From an uncultured Hyphomonas sp. (GTDB lineage Bacteria; Pseudomonadota; Alphaproteobacteria; Caulobacterales; Hyphomonadaceae): 64,000 nt of DNA. Where the stretch lies: positions 1,674,001-1,738,000 of the forward strand of contig NZ_OY776147.1 in the NCBI RefSeq assembly GCF_963675305.1, given 5' to 3'. A model generated the notes under the pieces. The model was not told the DNA's origin. It made no database searches and saw only the letters and a list, made by a program, of their open reading frames with translations. The position numbers were made by a program, and so were the translations under genes. This document shows, one piece after another, positions 37,005 to 46,626 of this stretch (positions are counted from its first letter, which is position 1; each line of letters begins with the position of its first letter).

Positions 37005-37588
37005 AACGCCTGAAGCTGGCCATCCTGATTTCCGGGCGCGGCTCCAATATGGAGGCGCTGCTGGAAGCGGCAGCCGATCCTTCCTACCCTGCTGAACCTG
37101 TTTTGGTCGCATCTAACAGGCCGGATGCGAAGGGCCTGGAAACCGCGGCTTCTGCAGGCATTGCAACAGCTTCGGTCGATCACAAGCTCTATGGCAAAGA
37201 CCGGGAATCCTTCGAACGCGCCCTGAATGCCGAACTTGAAAAGGCCGGGACCGAGATCATCGCCCTGGCGGGCTTCATGCGCGTGCTCACGCCATGGTTC
37301 GTGACCCGATGGGAAGGCCGGATGATCAACATCCACCCCTCGCTTCTCCCGAAATACAAAGGCCTGCACACCCACCAGCGCGCCATTGACGCTGGCGATG
37401 CCGAAGGTGGCTGCTCAGTGCATTGGGTGTCTGCCGGTGTGGACGAGGGAAAGGTGATCGCGCAGGCGCGTGTGCCAATCCTGCCGGGCGATACCGAAGA
37501 CAGCCTCGCCGACCGCGTGCTGGTCGAGGAGCACAAGCTCTATCCGCGTGCCCTGGCGATGGCGTGCGAGCAGATTCTGGCCGATTAG
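37001..37588 (+). CDS. purN: Phosphoribosylglycinamide formyltransferase
   Basis: 195 residues. PurN transfers a formyl group from 10-formyltetrahydrofolate to GAR. It starts LAILISGRGSNMEALLEA, has LAGFMRVLTPWFV, the catalytic INIHPSLLPKYKGLHTHQ (Asn/His) and the Asp-containing GCSVHWVSAGVDEG. It overlaps purM by four bases and converges on ndk, with a GC-rich hairpin in between. Confidence 0.97.
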   Translation: MKRLKLAILISGRGSNMEALLEAAADPSYPAEPVLVASNRPDAKGLETAASAGIATASVDHKLYGKDRESFERALNAELEKAGTEIIALAGFMRVLTPWFVTRWEGRMINIHPSLLPKYKGLHTHQRAIDAGDAEGGCSVHWVSAGVDEGKVIAQARVPILPGDTEDSLADRVLVEEHKLYPRALAMACEQILAD

Positions 37589-37589
37589 G

Positions 37590-37627
37590 CCGGACCAAAG
37601 AAAGAGCCCGCCGGATCACCGGCGGGC
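37590..37627 (-). terminator. Hairpin between purN and ndk, probable ndk terminator
   Basis: A perfect 9-bp GC stem (37606-37614 with 37619-37627, 4-base loop) is followed on the minus strand by TCTTTCTTT. On the plus strand no T-run follows. It therefore more likely ends ndk transcription, though it could also slow transcripts from purMN. Confidence 0.55.
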
Positions 37628-37668
37628 CAATTCAGACTATATCGGATTATAACGGACTATGCCGTGCC

Positions 37669-38091
37669 TCAGCCGGCGATGTCGGCTTCGGAGAAGAATT
37701 GCGCGATTTCGATCGCGGCGTTCTCTTCGGAGTCGGAGCCGTGAACCGAGTTCTCGCCAATCGATTTTGCGTAGAGTTTGCGGATCGTGCCTTCGTCGGC
37801 ATCGGCCGGGTTCGTGGCGCCCATCACTTCGCGATATTTCGCAACAGCATTCTCGCCTTCCAGAACCTGGACGACCACCGGACCGGAGGTCATGAATTCG
37901 ACCAGCTCGCCGAAGAACGGGCGCTCGGAGTGGACGGCGTAGAAGCGCTCGGCCTGTTCCTGGGTCATCTTGATGCGGCGCTGGCCGATGATGCGCAGGC
38001 CGGCCTTCTCGATGACCGCGTTGACGGCGCCGGTCAGGTTACGCTCGGTCGCGTCGGGCTTGATGATGGAAAAAGTGCGCTGGACAGCCAT
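37669..38091 (-). CDS. ndk: Nucleoside diphosphate kinase
   Basis: 140 residues from the ATG at 38091 (MAVQRTFSIIKPDATERN). It exchanges the terminal phosphate between nucleoside di- and triphosphates through a phosphohistidine, His117 in NSVHGSDS. The P-loop-like RPFFGELVEFMTSGP region is intact. It is monocistronic; an extension to 38184 does not resemble the family. Confidence 0.98.
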   Translation of the reverse strand: MAVQRTFSIIKPDATERNLTGAVNAVIEKAGLRIIGQRRIKMTQEQAERFYAVHSERPFFGELVEFMTSGPVVVQVLEGENAVAKYREVMGATNPADADEGTIRKLYAKSIGENSVHGSDSEENAAIEIAQFFSEADIAG

Positions 38092-38237
38092 GGGAGGGTT
38101 CCTGTTGTGCGGAAATTGGAATGTTGGCGGGCCTATAGCGGCGCCCGCCCGCAGGGGCAAGGACAGAGCGCCGCGCTTGCGCACACTTTCCTCAGGGCGT
38201 AGGGCCGGACCAGTCTATCAATCCGAAAGTCCCCTCC

Positions 38238-38573
38238 ATGAGCGCCCTGCCTCCCTGTCCGAAATGCCAGTCCGAATTCACCTATGAGGATGGCGCCCTT
38301 CTGATCTGTCCGGAGTGCGGACACGAATGGTCCGCCGACGCGGCGGCGGATTCTGATGAAAAGGTGGTGAAGGATTCCAACGGCAATCCTCTGGCGGATG
38401 GCGACACGGTGACCGTGATCAAGGACCTGAAGATCAGAGGCAGTTCCCAGGTGGTGAAGCGCGGCACCAAGGTGAAGAACATCCGCCTCGTCGATGGCGA
38501 TCACGACATCGACTGCAAGATCGACGGCATTGGCCAGATGGGCCTCAAGTCCGAATTCGTGAAGAAGGCCTAG
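38238..38573 (+). CDS. yjdM: YjdM/PhnA-family zinc-ribbon protein
   Basis: 111 residues. An N-terminal zinc ribbon (Cys7, Cys10, Cys24, Cys27) precedes the PhnA domain with KDSNGNPLADGDTVTVIKDLK and the C-terminal GQMGLKSEFVKK. The name PhnA derives from a historical phosphonate locus; no enzymatic role is established for this family. It converges on holC, with the stop codons sharing CTAG (38570-38573). Confidence 0.92.
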   Translation: MSALPPCPKCQSEFTYEDGALLICPECGHEWSADAAADSDEKVVKDSNGNPLADGDTVTVIKDLKIRGSSQVVKRGTKVKNIRLVDGDHDIDCKIDGIGQMGLKSEFVKKA

Positions 38574-39043
38574 GCGCCCGCCTCTTTCCAGCCGCCGCTT
38601 CCGGTCTGCTGGAAGTAGCGTGTGACGAGGCCCGCATCCTTGGCGGCCTTGAAGGCTTCGCGCGCGGCGCTGCGGGCGTCCATGTCGCCATCGTCGAACA
38701 TCATCATGCAGCGCGTATAGGGCGCATCGACGGGCGCCTTCACGCCGTCCATCAGGAACAGCGCCGCCGCGCCATTCACATTGTCTGCCTTGGCGGAGAT
38801 CAGCACCGGCTGACGCGCGGCATCGAGGCCCGGCGCCTCTGCCTGGCCGTGTGGCAGGAAGGACCGGTCGTCATACGTCCATAGCACCGCATCCAGTGCC
38901 GCCCGCCGGTCTGCACTCGGGCTGACGGCCAGAACGCGCCAGCCCACTTCAAGACATTTGGACATGAGGGGCGCCGCCGCCTGCTCCAGCGTGGTGCGGG
39001 AGAGATGGTAAAACCACCATTCCGGCTTTGGCGCCTCGCTCAA
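38570..39043 (-). CDS. holC: DNA polymerase III chi subunit
   Basis: 157 residues. HolC links the clamp loader to SSB. Family features: EWWFYHLSRTTLEQAAAPLMSKCLEVGWRVLA at the N-terminus, the DAVLWTYDDRSFLPHG region and R-CMMMFDDGD near residue 115. It lies 3 bases downstream of pepA on the same strand, the common alphaproteobacterial pairing. Confidence 0.93.
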   Translation of the reverse strand: MSEAPKPEWWFYHLSRTTLEQAAAPLMSKCLEVGWRVLAVSPSADRRAALDAVLWTYDDRSFLPHGQAEAPGLDAARQPVLISAKADNVNGAAALFLMDGVKAPVDAPYTRCMMMFDDGDMDARSAAREAFKAAKDAGLVTRYFQQTGSGGWKEAGA

Positions 39044-39046
39044 ATC

Positions 39047-40510
39047 CTATGCCTCGTAATTGTCGGCGATCCAGCGATCCAGGAGGCGCGGGCCGAAGCC
39101 GGAGGCCCAGCTGACGTCGAACGCGGCTTTTTCGCCCTCGACCCAGGCAGCGCCTGCAATGTCGAGGTGGGCCCATTTCACGCCGTCCTTCACGAAGCGC
39201 TTCAGGAACTGCGCCGCCGTGATCGAACCAGCCGCGCGGCCGCCGATGTTGCGCATGTCCGCAAATTTCGACTTCAGCAGCGCGTCATATTCCGGGCCCA
39301 TCGGCAGGCGCCAGACGCGCTCGCCTTCGGTCAGGCCAGACTTGGTCAGCTCATCCGCAAGCTCATCACTATTGGTGAACAGGCCGGCATGGTGATGGCC
39401 GAGAGAGATCACGATGGCGCCGGTCAGGGTGGCGAGGTCGACGATGGCCTTCGGCTTGAATTTCTCCTGCGCGTACCAGAGCACATCACACAGGACGAGA
39501 CGGCCTTCGGCATCGGTGTTCTGGATTTCGATCGTCTGGCCGGAGGCCGACTTCACGATGTCGCCCGGACGCTGTGCATCGCCGTCGGGCATGTTCTCGA
39601 CAAGGCCGATCAGTCCGATGGCGTTGACCTTGGCTTTCCGCTCGGCCAGCGCCTTGATCGTGCCGGTCACGGCCGCAGCGCCGCCCATGTCGCCGCGCAT
39701 GTCTTCCATGCCGGGGCCCGGCTTCAGCGAGATGCCGCCGGTGTCGAAGCAGACGCCCTTGCCGACCAGGATCACCGGATCCTCGCCTTCCTTGCCGCCA
39801 TTCCATTTCATGATTCCGAGCTTGGATTCCTTGCGGGAGCCCTGCCCCACGCCGAGCATGGCATTCATGCCCAGCTTGGCCAGCTGCTTCTCGCCGAGGA
39901 TTTCGACGTCCACGCCGATGTCGCCCAGTTCCTTGATCTTCTCTGCGAAGGTTTCGGGATTGAGGTCGTTCGGCGGCATGTTCACTAGGTCGCGCGCCAG
40001 CATGGTGCCCTCGGCAGCAGCGCCGAGCGGCGCAAAGGCAGCCTTGGCAGCTTTCACGTCATCCACGACGAATGAAACGGCCGTGAGGCTCGGCTTCTGG
40101 TCCGGCTTCAGCTTGGTGAAATAATTGTCGAAGCGATAGGCGGCGAGTTTCACACCAAGGCCCATCCGCGCCGCGTCTTCGGCAGAACCGGCATGGATCG
40201 CCATGGATTTGAAGCCGCTCATGTTGAACGCCTTCACGAGATTGGCACCCAGCCCCTCCAGAACGCGGACATCCCGCTTGCCTGGCTTGCCGCCGCCAAT
40301 CAGAATGGCACGGCGTGCATCAGCATCTTTTGGCAGGACGACAACGGCCTGCTGGTCTTTCTTGCCGGTAAACCGGCCATCAATCGCGGCGGACAGAAGG
40401 CCGCCCGTCGCCTTGTCGAGCGCAGCAGCCGCTTCCGGCAGGCCCCCGGCCTCGTCGACAATAAAAGCAAAAACGTCAGCCTTGGCAGCGTCGGTGAAGG
40501 TGATTTTCAT
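39047..40510 (-). CDS. pepA: Leucyl aminopeptidase (M17 family)
   Basis: 487 residues. A two-zinc cytosolic aminopeptidase. The C-terminal catalytic domain carries VGKGVCFDTGGISLKP (metal ligands), MRGDMGGAAAV and the signature NTDAEGRL. The N-terminal domain is typical. It probably forms a hexamer, as in the family. It is transcribed toward holC. Confidence 0.96.
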   Translation of the reverse strand: MKITFTDAAKADVFAFIVDEAGGLPEAAAALDKATGGLLSAAIDGRFTGKKDQQAVVVLPKDADARRAILIGGGKPGKRDVRVLEGLGANLVKAFNMSGFKSMAIHAGSAEDAARMGLGVKLAAYRFDNYFTKLKPDQKPSLTAVSFVVDDVKAAKAAFAPLGAAAEGTMLARDLVNMPPNDLNPETFAEKIKELGDIGVDVEILGEKQLAKLGMNAMLGVGQGSRKESKLGIMKWNGGKEGEDPVILVGKGVCFDTGGISLKPGPGMEDMRGDMGGAAAVTGTIKALAERKAKVNAIGLIGLVENMPDGDAQRPGDIVKSASGQTIEIQNTDAEGRLVLCDVLWYAQEKFKPKAIVDLATLTGAIVISLGHHHAGLFTNSDELADELTKSGLTEGERVWRLPMGPEYDALLKSKFADMRNIGGRAAGSITAAQFLKRFVKDGVKWAHLDIAGAAWVEGEKAAFDVSWASGFGPRLLDRWIADNYEA

Positions 40511-40631
40511 GTGAGGAATCTCCGTTTGAGACGGAAACTAAGCATCGACGCGCGCAGCGCAACTCGTTAGGCAGGGAAAATATGCCCGCCAACTGCCAGT
40601 TTCTGCTTTATTTCCCGGCACGTGACACTCG

Positions 40632-41774
40632 ATGACGAAAGTGCAGTCGTACCTGTTTTATGAAGTCCTGCGTGCGGTCGTGATCATCGTGGGCGGTCTC
40701 GCCTTGCTTGCACTTCTGGCTCAGGGCTTGTCCCGCACCGACCTGATCCTCGAAAACCGCCAGTCTGCACTGACCTATTTCTACATCGTGATGCTGGGCT
40801 CGCCTCAGATCATCGCGCTCCTGACGCCGCTGGCCCTGTTTGTGGCCGGTGTCTGGTCCCTTAACCGCATCCACAAGGACAGCGAGATTGTTGTGGCGCA
40901 GGCTGCCGGCATGACGCGCTGGCAAATCGCCTCACCGATCATGCGGCTGGCGGTGATCTGCGCCATCGCACACCTCGGGGTGAATCTCTGGGTCCAGCCG
41001 CTGGCCCAGCGCGCGATGCGGGAAACCGTCGCTGTGGCACGGGCAGACCTCGCGGCTGCGCTGATCCGTCCGGGACAATTCACCACCAATGATGACCGGC
41101 TGACCTTCTACGCCCGCGAACAGATTGGCGGAGAACTCCGCGGTGTGCTCATCTCGGACATGACCGACGAGCTAAATCCGACGGATATTCTCGCCCGAAG
41201 CGCGGCACTCGTCGAAATCGATGGCAAGCCAACGCTGCTGCTGCGGGATGCCATCAGCATGCAACTGGACGAGAACAAGCAACTCTCCATCCTCGAATTT
41301 GCACAATATCCATTCGATCTCAGCGAATACATGAAAGAGGATTCCGACCTGGCCCTGAAAGCGTCGGACAAATTTCTGCATGAACTGTTCTTCGTAGACC
41401 GGACGAATTATTTCGAGCTGAGAGACGCAGACGCCCTGCTGGCAGAGGCAAACACGCGTCTGACTTCACCCTTGCTCAACATCGTCATGGCGCTCATCGC
41501 CATTATCGCAGTGCTGGGCGGGGACTTCAGCCGGAAAGGCTACGGCAAGCGGATCGCGATTTCATCCGCTGCAGCGATTACGGTGCTGATCGTGCAGCTG
41601 ACGGCGCAGTCAGCGGCGGCTGACGACCCGGCCATGAATGCGCTGCAGTGGATCCTGCCGATCAGCCTCATTGCAGGATTGAGCTATGCCTATTTCTCGC
41701 GCGGCCGACATCTGGGACGTATAGACAGGCCAAATATTGACCTCTTCCGTGGCGCAGGAGGCGCGCGCGCCTGA
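40632..41774 (+). CDS. lptF: LPS export ABC transporter permease LptF
   Basis: 380 residues with the YjgP/YjgQ fold: three transmembrane segments at the N-terminus (~15-110), a periplasmic jellyroll (~130-265) and three more at the C-terminus (~275-355). LptF and LptG form the membrane core that, with LptB, extracts LPS from the inner membrane. The start MTKVQSYLFYEVLRA is typical. Its TGA overlaps the lptG ATG. Confidence 0.93.
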   Translation: MTKVQSYLFYEVLRAVVIIVGGLALLALLAQGLSRTDLILENRQSALTYFYIVMLGSPQIIALLTPLALFVAGVWSLNRIHKDSEIVVAQAAGMTRWQIASPIMRLAVICAIAHLGVNLWVQPLAQRAMRETVAVARADLAAALIRPGQFTTNDDRLTFYAREQIGGELRGVLISDMTDELNPTDILARSAALVEIDGKPTLLLRDAISMQLDENKQLSILEFAQYPFDLSEYMKEDSDLALKASDKFLHELFFVDRTNYFELRDADALLAEANTRLTSPLLNIVMALIAIIAVLGGDFSRKGYGKRIAISSAAAITVLIVQLTAQSAAADDPAMNALQWILPISLIAGLSYAYFSRGRHLGRIDRPNIDLFRGAGGARA

Positions 41775-42895
41775 TGCCTTTCGGATCCCGCATCCAGTTT
41801 TACATCCTGCGTGAGTGCCTCTCCGGCCTGGCGCTGGTGCTCGGCATCCTGCTGATCGCGATCCTGATGATCGACGTGGTGGAGCAGCTGCGGACGGTGG
41901 GCAGCGATGTCAGTCTCAGCCTGTTTGGCGCATTGCAGCTGTCGCTCCTGAAACTGCCGCAGATCATGGAGCAGACCCTGCCTTTCGCCCTGCTCGTGGC
42001 CTCGATGATGGCCTTCACACGGCTCAACCGGCGCTCTGAACTCTCTATCATCCGGGCAAGCGGCATTTCCGCCTGGCGGTTCCTGACCCCGGTCATCGTG
42101 CTGGGTCTGGTGGTCGGCATCGCCACAACGACGCTGCTCAACCCGATTTCAGCCCGGCTGACCGAGTCGTTCGAAGTGGCGCGCGCGCAGATCCTGAACA
42201 AGGGCCGCATGGCGATGGCCGTGTCCGATTCCGGCGTCTGGCTGCGCCAGGGGGACGATACCAGCCAGATCGTGATCCATGCCCAGCATGTCGATCAGGG
42301 CGGCGTTGTGCTGCGGAACGTGAAGATGATCGAGGAAGAGCGCCTCTATTCCGGCAGCAAGCCAACCAGCGATTTCGCCTTCGCCCGCCGCATCGATGCA
42401 GACCGCGCGACCTTGCAGGATGGTTTCTGGCAGCTGGAAAACGTGATCGAGAACATTCCCAACCAGCCGCCGGAGCGCAAAGCGAATCTGGCCATCCCCT
42501 CACCGCTCGATGCCGTGACCCTGTTCGACAAGTTTGCCTCTCCGAACACGATCGGCTTCTGGCGCCTGCCGCGTTTCATCCAGCAGACACAGGCTGCCGG
42601 GCTGGACGCGTCGCGCTACCGAATGCGGTGGCACGCCCTGATGGCGACCCCCGCCCTGTTCGTCGCCATGGCGCTGATCGGCGCCGTCGTATGCCTCAGA
42701 CTGCAGCGAATGGGCGGCACTTCGCAGTTGCTCGCCATAGGTGCCCTGGCCGCGGTCGGGCTCTATTTCTTCACGCAATTCTCGACCAGCCTTGGGGCCA
42801 CAGGTGCTGCGCCGCCTATTGTTGCAGCCTGGAGTCCGCCGCTTTTTGTTCTGTTCTGCACGCTCGGTTACATCGCCTACCGGGAAGACGGCTGA
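41774..42895 (+). CDS. lptG: LPS export ABC transporter permease LptG
   Basis: 373 residues, paralogous to LptF, with the same 3 TM - periplasmic domain - 3 TM layout. Membrane stretches include LALVLGILLIAILMIDVV near the start and FVAMALIGAVVCLRL late. It partners LptF in LPS transport. lptF and lptG overlap by one base. topA follows after 68 bases. Confidence 0.93.
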   Translation: MPFGSRIQFYILRECLSGLALVLGILLIAILMIDVVEQLRTVGSDVSLSLFGALQLSLLKLPQIMEQTLPFALLVASMMAFTRLNRRSELSIIRASGISAWRFLTPVIVLGLVVGIATTTLLNPISARLTESFEVARAQILNKGRMAMAVSDSGVWLRQGDDTSQIVIHAQHVDQGGVVLRNVKMIEEERLYSGSKPTSDFAFARRIDADRATLQDGFWQLENVIENIPNQPPERKANLAIPSPLDAVTLFDKFASPNTIGFWRLPRFIQQTQAAGLDASRYRMRWHALMATPALFVAMALIGAVVCLRLQRMGGTSQLLAIGALAAVGLYFFTQFSTSLGATGAAPPIVAAWSPPLFVLFCTLGYIAYREDG

Positions 42896-42963
42896 CACGC
42901 ATCCAGCCTTGACATTGGCTCGCCGACGCGGCCATCACTCGCGCCCTTGAAGAGGTATCCCGA

Positions 42964-45549
42964 ATGAAACTTGTCGTCGTCGAGTCTCCCGCGAAGGCCA
43001 AAACGATCAACAAATATCTGGGCAAGGACTACAAAGTCCTGGCCTCCTATGGCCATATCCGGGACCTTCCCTCGAAGAATGGCTCGGTCGATCCCGACAA
43101 TGATTTCGAGATGGTCTGGGAAGCGGATTCAAAGTCTTCCAAGCGCATCACCGACATCGCCAACGCGCTGAAAGAAGCCGACACGCTCGTCCTCGCGACT
43201 GACCCGGACCGCGAAGGGGAAGCCATTTCCTGGCACCTGATCGAAGCGCTGAAGAAGCGCCGGGCGCTCAAAAAGGATGTCGCCGTCGAACGGGTCGTGT
43301 TCAACGCCATCACCAAGAACGCGGTCACCAAGGCGATGGAACAGCCGCGCCAGATCGATGCCGAACTGGTGGATGCCTACCTCGCCCGCCGGGCGCTGGA
43401 CTATCTGGTCGGCTTCAATCTCTCCCCCGTCCTCTGGCGCAAGCTGCCGGGATCGCGCTCGGCCGGCCGCGTGCAGTCGGTTGCGCTGCGCATCGTCTGC
43501 GACCGCGAGAACGAGATCGAGATGTTCAAGCCGCAGGAATACTGGTCCGTTGCGGCCGACCTGCGTGCGCCCGATGGCACCGACTTCCAGGCGCGCCTCC
43601 ACGCGCTGGACGGCAAGACACTCAAAAAGTTCACGCTGGGCGACAAGGGTGAGGCCGACAAGGCGCTCGAAGCGGTCCGCGTCGGCGGATACTCCGTCAG
43701 CTCGGTAGAAGCCAAGCCGGTCAAGCGGAACCCGGCTCCGCCCTTCATCACCTCGACGCTGCAGCAGGAAGCCTCCCGCAAGCTGGGTTTCACCGCCAAG
43801 CGCACCATGCAGGCCGCCCAGAAGCTCTACGAAGAAGGCCGGATCACCTATATGCGTACCGACGGCGTCAACATGGCCGAGGAAGCCTATGTCGCCGCCC
43901 GTTCGATGATCCAGTCGAATTATGGCGCGCGCTACCTGCCGGAAAAGACGCGCTACTATTCCTCCAAGGCCAAGAACGCCCAGGAAGCGCACGAAGCCAT
44001 CCGCCCGACGGATTTCGACCTGCGGCCGGAACAGTACAATGGCGACGACGACCTGCGAAAGCTCTACACGCTGGTCTGGCGCCGGGCTGTCGCGTCCCAG
44101 ATGGAAGCGGCCATTTTCGAGCGCACAACGATCGACATGCTCTCCAAGGACAAGCGGGCCCAGCTGCGCGCCAGCGGCCAGGTTCTGGTGTTCGACGGCT
44201 TCATCAAGCTCTACACCGAAGGCCACGATGCCGGGGACGATGATGACGACTCCGAGAACCGTCTGCCCAAGATGTCGGAAGGTGAGCATGCGGACCTTCT
44301 GAAGGCTGACGCCACCCAGCACTTCACCACGCCGCCACCGCGCTACACCGAGGCTTCGCTGGTCAAGCGGCTCGAAGAGCTCGGCATCGGCCGCCCGTCG
44401 ACCTATGCTTCCACGCTCTCGACACTTGAAGACCGCGGCTATGTGCGGCTTGAGAACAAGGCGCTCATCCCGGAAGACAAGGGCCGCCTCGTTACGGCAT
44501 TCCTCGAAAACTTCTTCCAGCGCTATGTCGAATACGACTTCACGGCCGGCCTTGAAGAGAAGCTGGACATCATTTCCGACGGCAAGCTCGACTGGAAAGC
44601 CTTCCTGCACGAGTTCTGGAAACAGTTCGCTGACGACATCGGCCAGACGAAGGACCTTCGCGTCAGCGAAGTGCTCGACGCCCTCAACGACGCACTCGCC
44701 GCGCACGTCTTCCCGGACCATGACGCTGAAGGCAATGTCATCGAACAGCCGCGCCTCTGCCCGCTCTGCAAGGAAGGCGAACTGTCGATCAAGGTCGGCC
44801 GGTTTGGCGCCTTCGTCGGATGCTCGCGCCACCCGGATTGCAAATATACCCGCCAGTTCTCGTCCGATGGCGAGGAAGCCGGCTTTATCGATCCGGATGG
44901 GAACGAGCTCGGCGTGCACCCGGAAACGGGCGAAACCGTCTGGCTGAAGAGCGGGCGGTTCGGGCCTTATGTCGAAATGGCAAATGGCGAGAAGCCGAAA
45001 CGCTCCTCGCTGACCAAGAACGATACGCCACAGACCCTGACGCTGGAACGCGCGGTCGAGCTTCTGTCCCTGCCCCGCGAAGTCGGTCCGCACCCGGAAG
45101 ATGGCGAGATGATCTATGCGAACTTCGGCCGCTTCGGGCCTTACGTTCAGCATCACAAGACCTATGCGAACCTGAAAGACCCGGCAGACGTCTTCAATAT
45201 CGGCCTCAACCGTGCCGTGGCGCTGATCGAGGACAAGAAGGCGCGCGGCTCCAAGCGCGGCGGCGCCACCCCGCTGAAGACGCTGGGCGAGCATCCGGAC
45301 GGCGGCCCGATCGAGGTCTATGAAGGCCGCTATGGCCCTTATGTGAAGCACGCCAAGACCAATGCCACCCTGCCCAAGGATGTGACGCCGGACGCCGTGA
45401 CGCTGGAACAGGCCATCGAACTGATCAACGCCAAGGCAGCGAAGGGCGGAAAGAAAAAGGCCCCGGCTAAGAAACCGGCTGCCAAGAAAAAAGCGCCCGC
45501 GAAGAAAAAGGCACCGGCAAAGAAGACTTCCAAAACGGACGAAGGCTGA
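42964..45549 (+). CDS. topA: DNA topoisomerase I
   Basis: 861 residues, type IA. The N-terminal Toprim domain has VVVESPAKAKTINKYLGKDYKVLASYGHIRDLP and the acidic DPDREGEAISWHL. The active-site tyrosine is Tyr296 in GRITYMRTDG. A zinc ribbon (CPLCKEGELSIKVGRFGAFVGCSRHPDC) is followed by three Cys-less repeats each with GRFGPYV/GRYGPYV, and an Ala-Lys-Pro tail (last ~35 residues) typical of alphaproteobacterial TopA. It relaxes negative supercoils. Confidence 0.98.
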   Translation: MKLVVVESPAKAKTINKYLGKDYKVLASYGHIRDLPSKNGSVDPDNDFEMVWEADSKSSKRITDIANALKEADTLVLATDPDREGEAISWHLIEALKKRRALKKDVAVERVVFNAITKNAVTKAMEQPRQIDAELVDAYLARRALDYLVGFNLSPVLWRKLPGSRSAGRVQSVALRIVCDRENEIEMFKPQEYWSVAADLRAPDGTDFQARLHALDGKTLKKFTLGDKGEADKALEAVRVGGYSVSSVEAKPVKRNPAPPFITSTLQQEASRKLGFTAKRTMQAAQKLYEEGRITYMRTDGVNMAEEAYVAARSMIQSNYGARYLPEKTRYYSSKAKNAQEAHEAIRPTDFDLRPEQYNGDDDLRKLYTLVWRRAVASQMEAAIFERTTIDMLSKDKRAQLRASGQVLVFDGFIKLYTEGHDAGDDDDDSENRLPKMSEGEHADLLKADATQHFTTPPPRYTEASLVKRLEELGIGRPSTYASTLSTLEDRGYVRLENKALIPEDKGRLVTAFLENFFQRYVEYDFTAGLEEKLDIISDGKLDWKAFLHEFWKQFADDIGQTKDLRVSEVLDALNDALAAHVFPDHDAEGNVIEQPRLCPLCKEGELSIKVGRFGAFVGCSRHPDCKYTRQFSSDGEEAGFIDPDGNELGVHPETGETVWLKSGRFGPYVEMANGEKPKRSSLTKNDTPQTLTLERAVELLSLPREVGPHPEDGEMIYANFGRFGPYVQHHKTYANLKDPADVFNIGLNRAVALIEDKKARGSKRGGATPLKTLGEHPDGGPIEVYEGRYGPYVKHAKTNATLPKDVTPDAVTLEQAIELINAKAAKGGKKKAPAKKPAAKKKAPAKKKAPAKKTSKTDEG

Positions 45550-45556
45550 TCGAGCC

Positions 45557-45727
45557 TCAGATACACTTCGCGGTAACGCCCCTATTGCGCTCCCTTTCGC
45601 CGAGCTGGATGACGGACACCTTGTCGCTCCAAGCGCGCCGCTGGGTATCATGGACAATACGGCGGGCTATACCATTCCCCGCCACCTGCACAACGCAGTG
45701 CTGACCGGCACCCGCGCGCTACGTTGA
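45557..45727 (+). pseudogene. Possible 3' remnant of a gene, downstream of topA
   Basis: After the topA stop, one frame reads continuously as protein-like sequence (for example NAPIALPFAELDDGHLVAPS and MDNTAGYTIPRHLHNAVL) up to TGA at 45725-45727. It has no start codon or ribosome binding site of its own. It looks like the tail of a gene whose 5' part was lost, next to the orphan gene at 45814. I cannot name the family. The remaining bases to 45813 are AT-richer and may hold the promoter of that orphan gene. Confidence 0.25.
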
Positions 45728-45813
45728 TTTAACCCGAACATAGAAAAGTATTGGCACTGGGCGTTTCTGTTGCGAAACAACAATAGCAACAACAGATGAC
45801 GCGGGCGGATTGA

Positions 45814-46626
45814 ATGGGCGAACTGCAAATACCTGATTGGCTCACCGCGCTCCTTTTCCTCTTTGGGTTTCCAGGAGCGATTGTTTTGGGCCAACATATT
45901 TGGCGAAATAAAGGTACCTATAGAGCCACAAACCTGACAGAGCGGGGCAAAACACTTATCGCCGAACAGGTTCCGCTGGTGAACAGCCTTCCTGACAGCC
46001 TGAAACAAAATCTGTTCGAGCAGGTTGGTGAGTTGCGAAAGACCTGCAATTTTCGTGTTCGGTATGCGACATCGTCTCAGTCTGAAGTTCTCGACGATAT
46101 GACCAATGACGATCAAGCGATCCTTCTCTGTCATCTGGCACTGCTGACGCTCAAACGCACTACACCATTCCCTACTCATTTGTTTCCGATAGCGATGACA
46201 GGGAACATTCCGCTACAATCGGAACCGATTATTCAGGGACGAGCTGGAACGGTGTACCCACGAACAGTGAGCAGAGAAGACATTGCATTGGATAGTGTCC
46301 TGAACTCGCTGGGGCTTTCGCCATTCACGTTTCAGATCGCGAAATTTCTGGAAGAACCTACTCTCAAAGTCGCAACGGCAGAGCATCGCGAGGAATACAA
46401 CAAAGCAGTGTTGGAGCTCGATCAGGCCTACAAAGAAATTGTGGTTGAGCCTGCAAAGGAACTGGCTGCAGCGAGCGGCGAGCCTGAAACCATCCCCAGC
46501 CCCTACACATATTTACTTGAGCAACAGAAGAAGTTCTTTGGGTCATTCGCTGAGTACCTCTCTATCGATCCACGGATCCGGTCTTTTATCGATAAATTCT
46601 ATGGACAGCGCCAACAGTTGCATTAG
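45814..46626 (+). CDS. Orphan membrane-anchored protein of unknown function
   Basis: 270 residues. A single hydrophobic segment near the N-terminus (WLTALLFLFGFPGAIVLG, ~9-26) is followed by a mostly hydrophilic soluble domain with aromatic/charged helices at the end (YLLEQQKKFFGSFAEYLS). I recognise no domain. Codon use is clearly less GC-biased than topA and rnr on either side (many AAA, CAA, TTT, ATT codons), suggesting recent acquisition. It interrupts the otherwise common topA-rnr neighbourhood and has a possible gene remnant just upstream. Confidence 0.6.
   Translation: MGELQIPDWLTALLFLFGFPGAIVLGQHIWRNKGTYRATNLTERGKTLIAEQVPLVNSLPDSLKQNLFEQVGELRKTCNFRVRYATSSQSEVLDDMTNDDQAILLCHLALLTLKRTTPFPTHLFPIAMTGNIPLQSEPIIQGRAGTVYPRTVSREDIALDSVLNSLGLSPFTFQIAKFLEEPTLKVATAEHREEYNKAVLELDQAYKEIVVEPAKELAAASGEPETIPSPYTYLLEQQKKFFGSFAEYLSIDPRIRSFIDKFYGQRQQLH

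Noticed and set aside
43129..45657. Long antisense open frame (842 codons) opposite topA
   Set aside because: Shadow of TopA codon bias; no ribosome binding site and no recognisable protein features.
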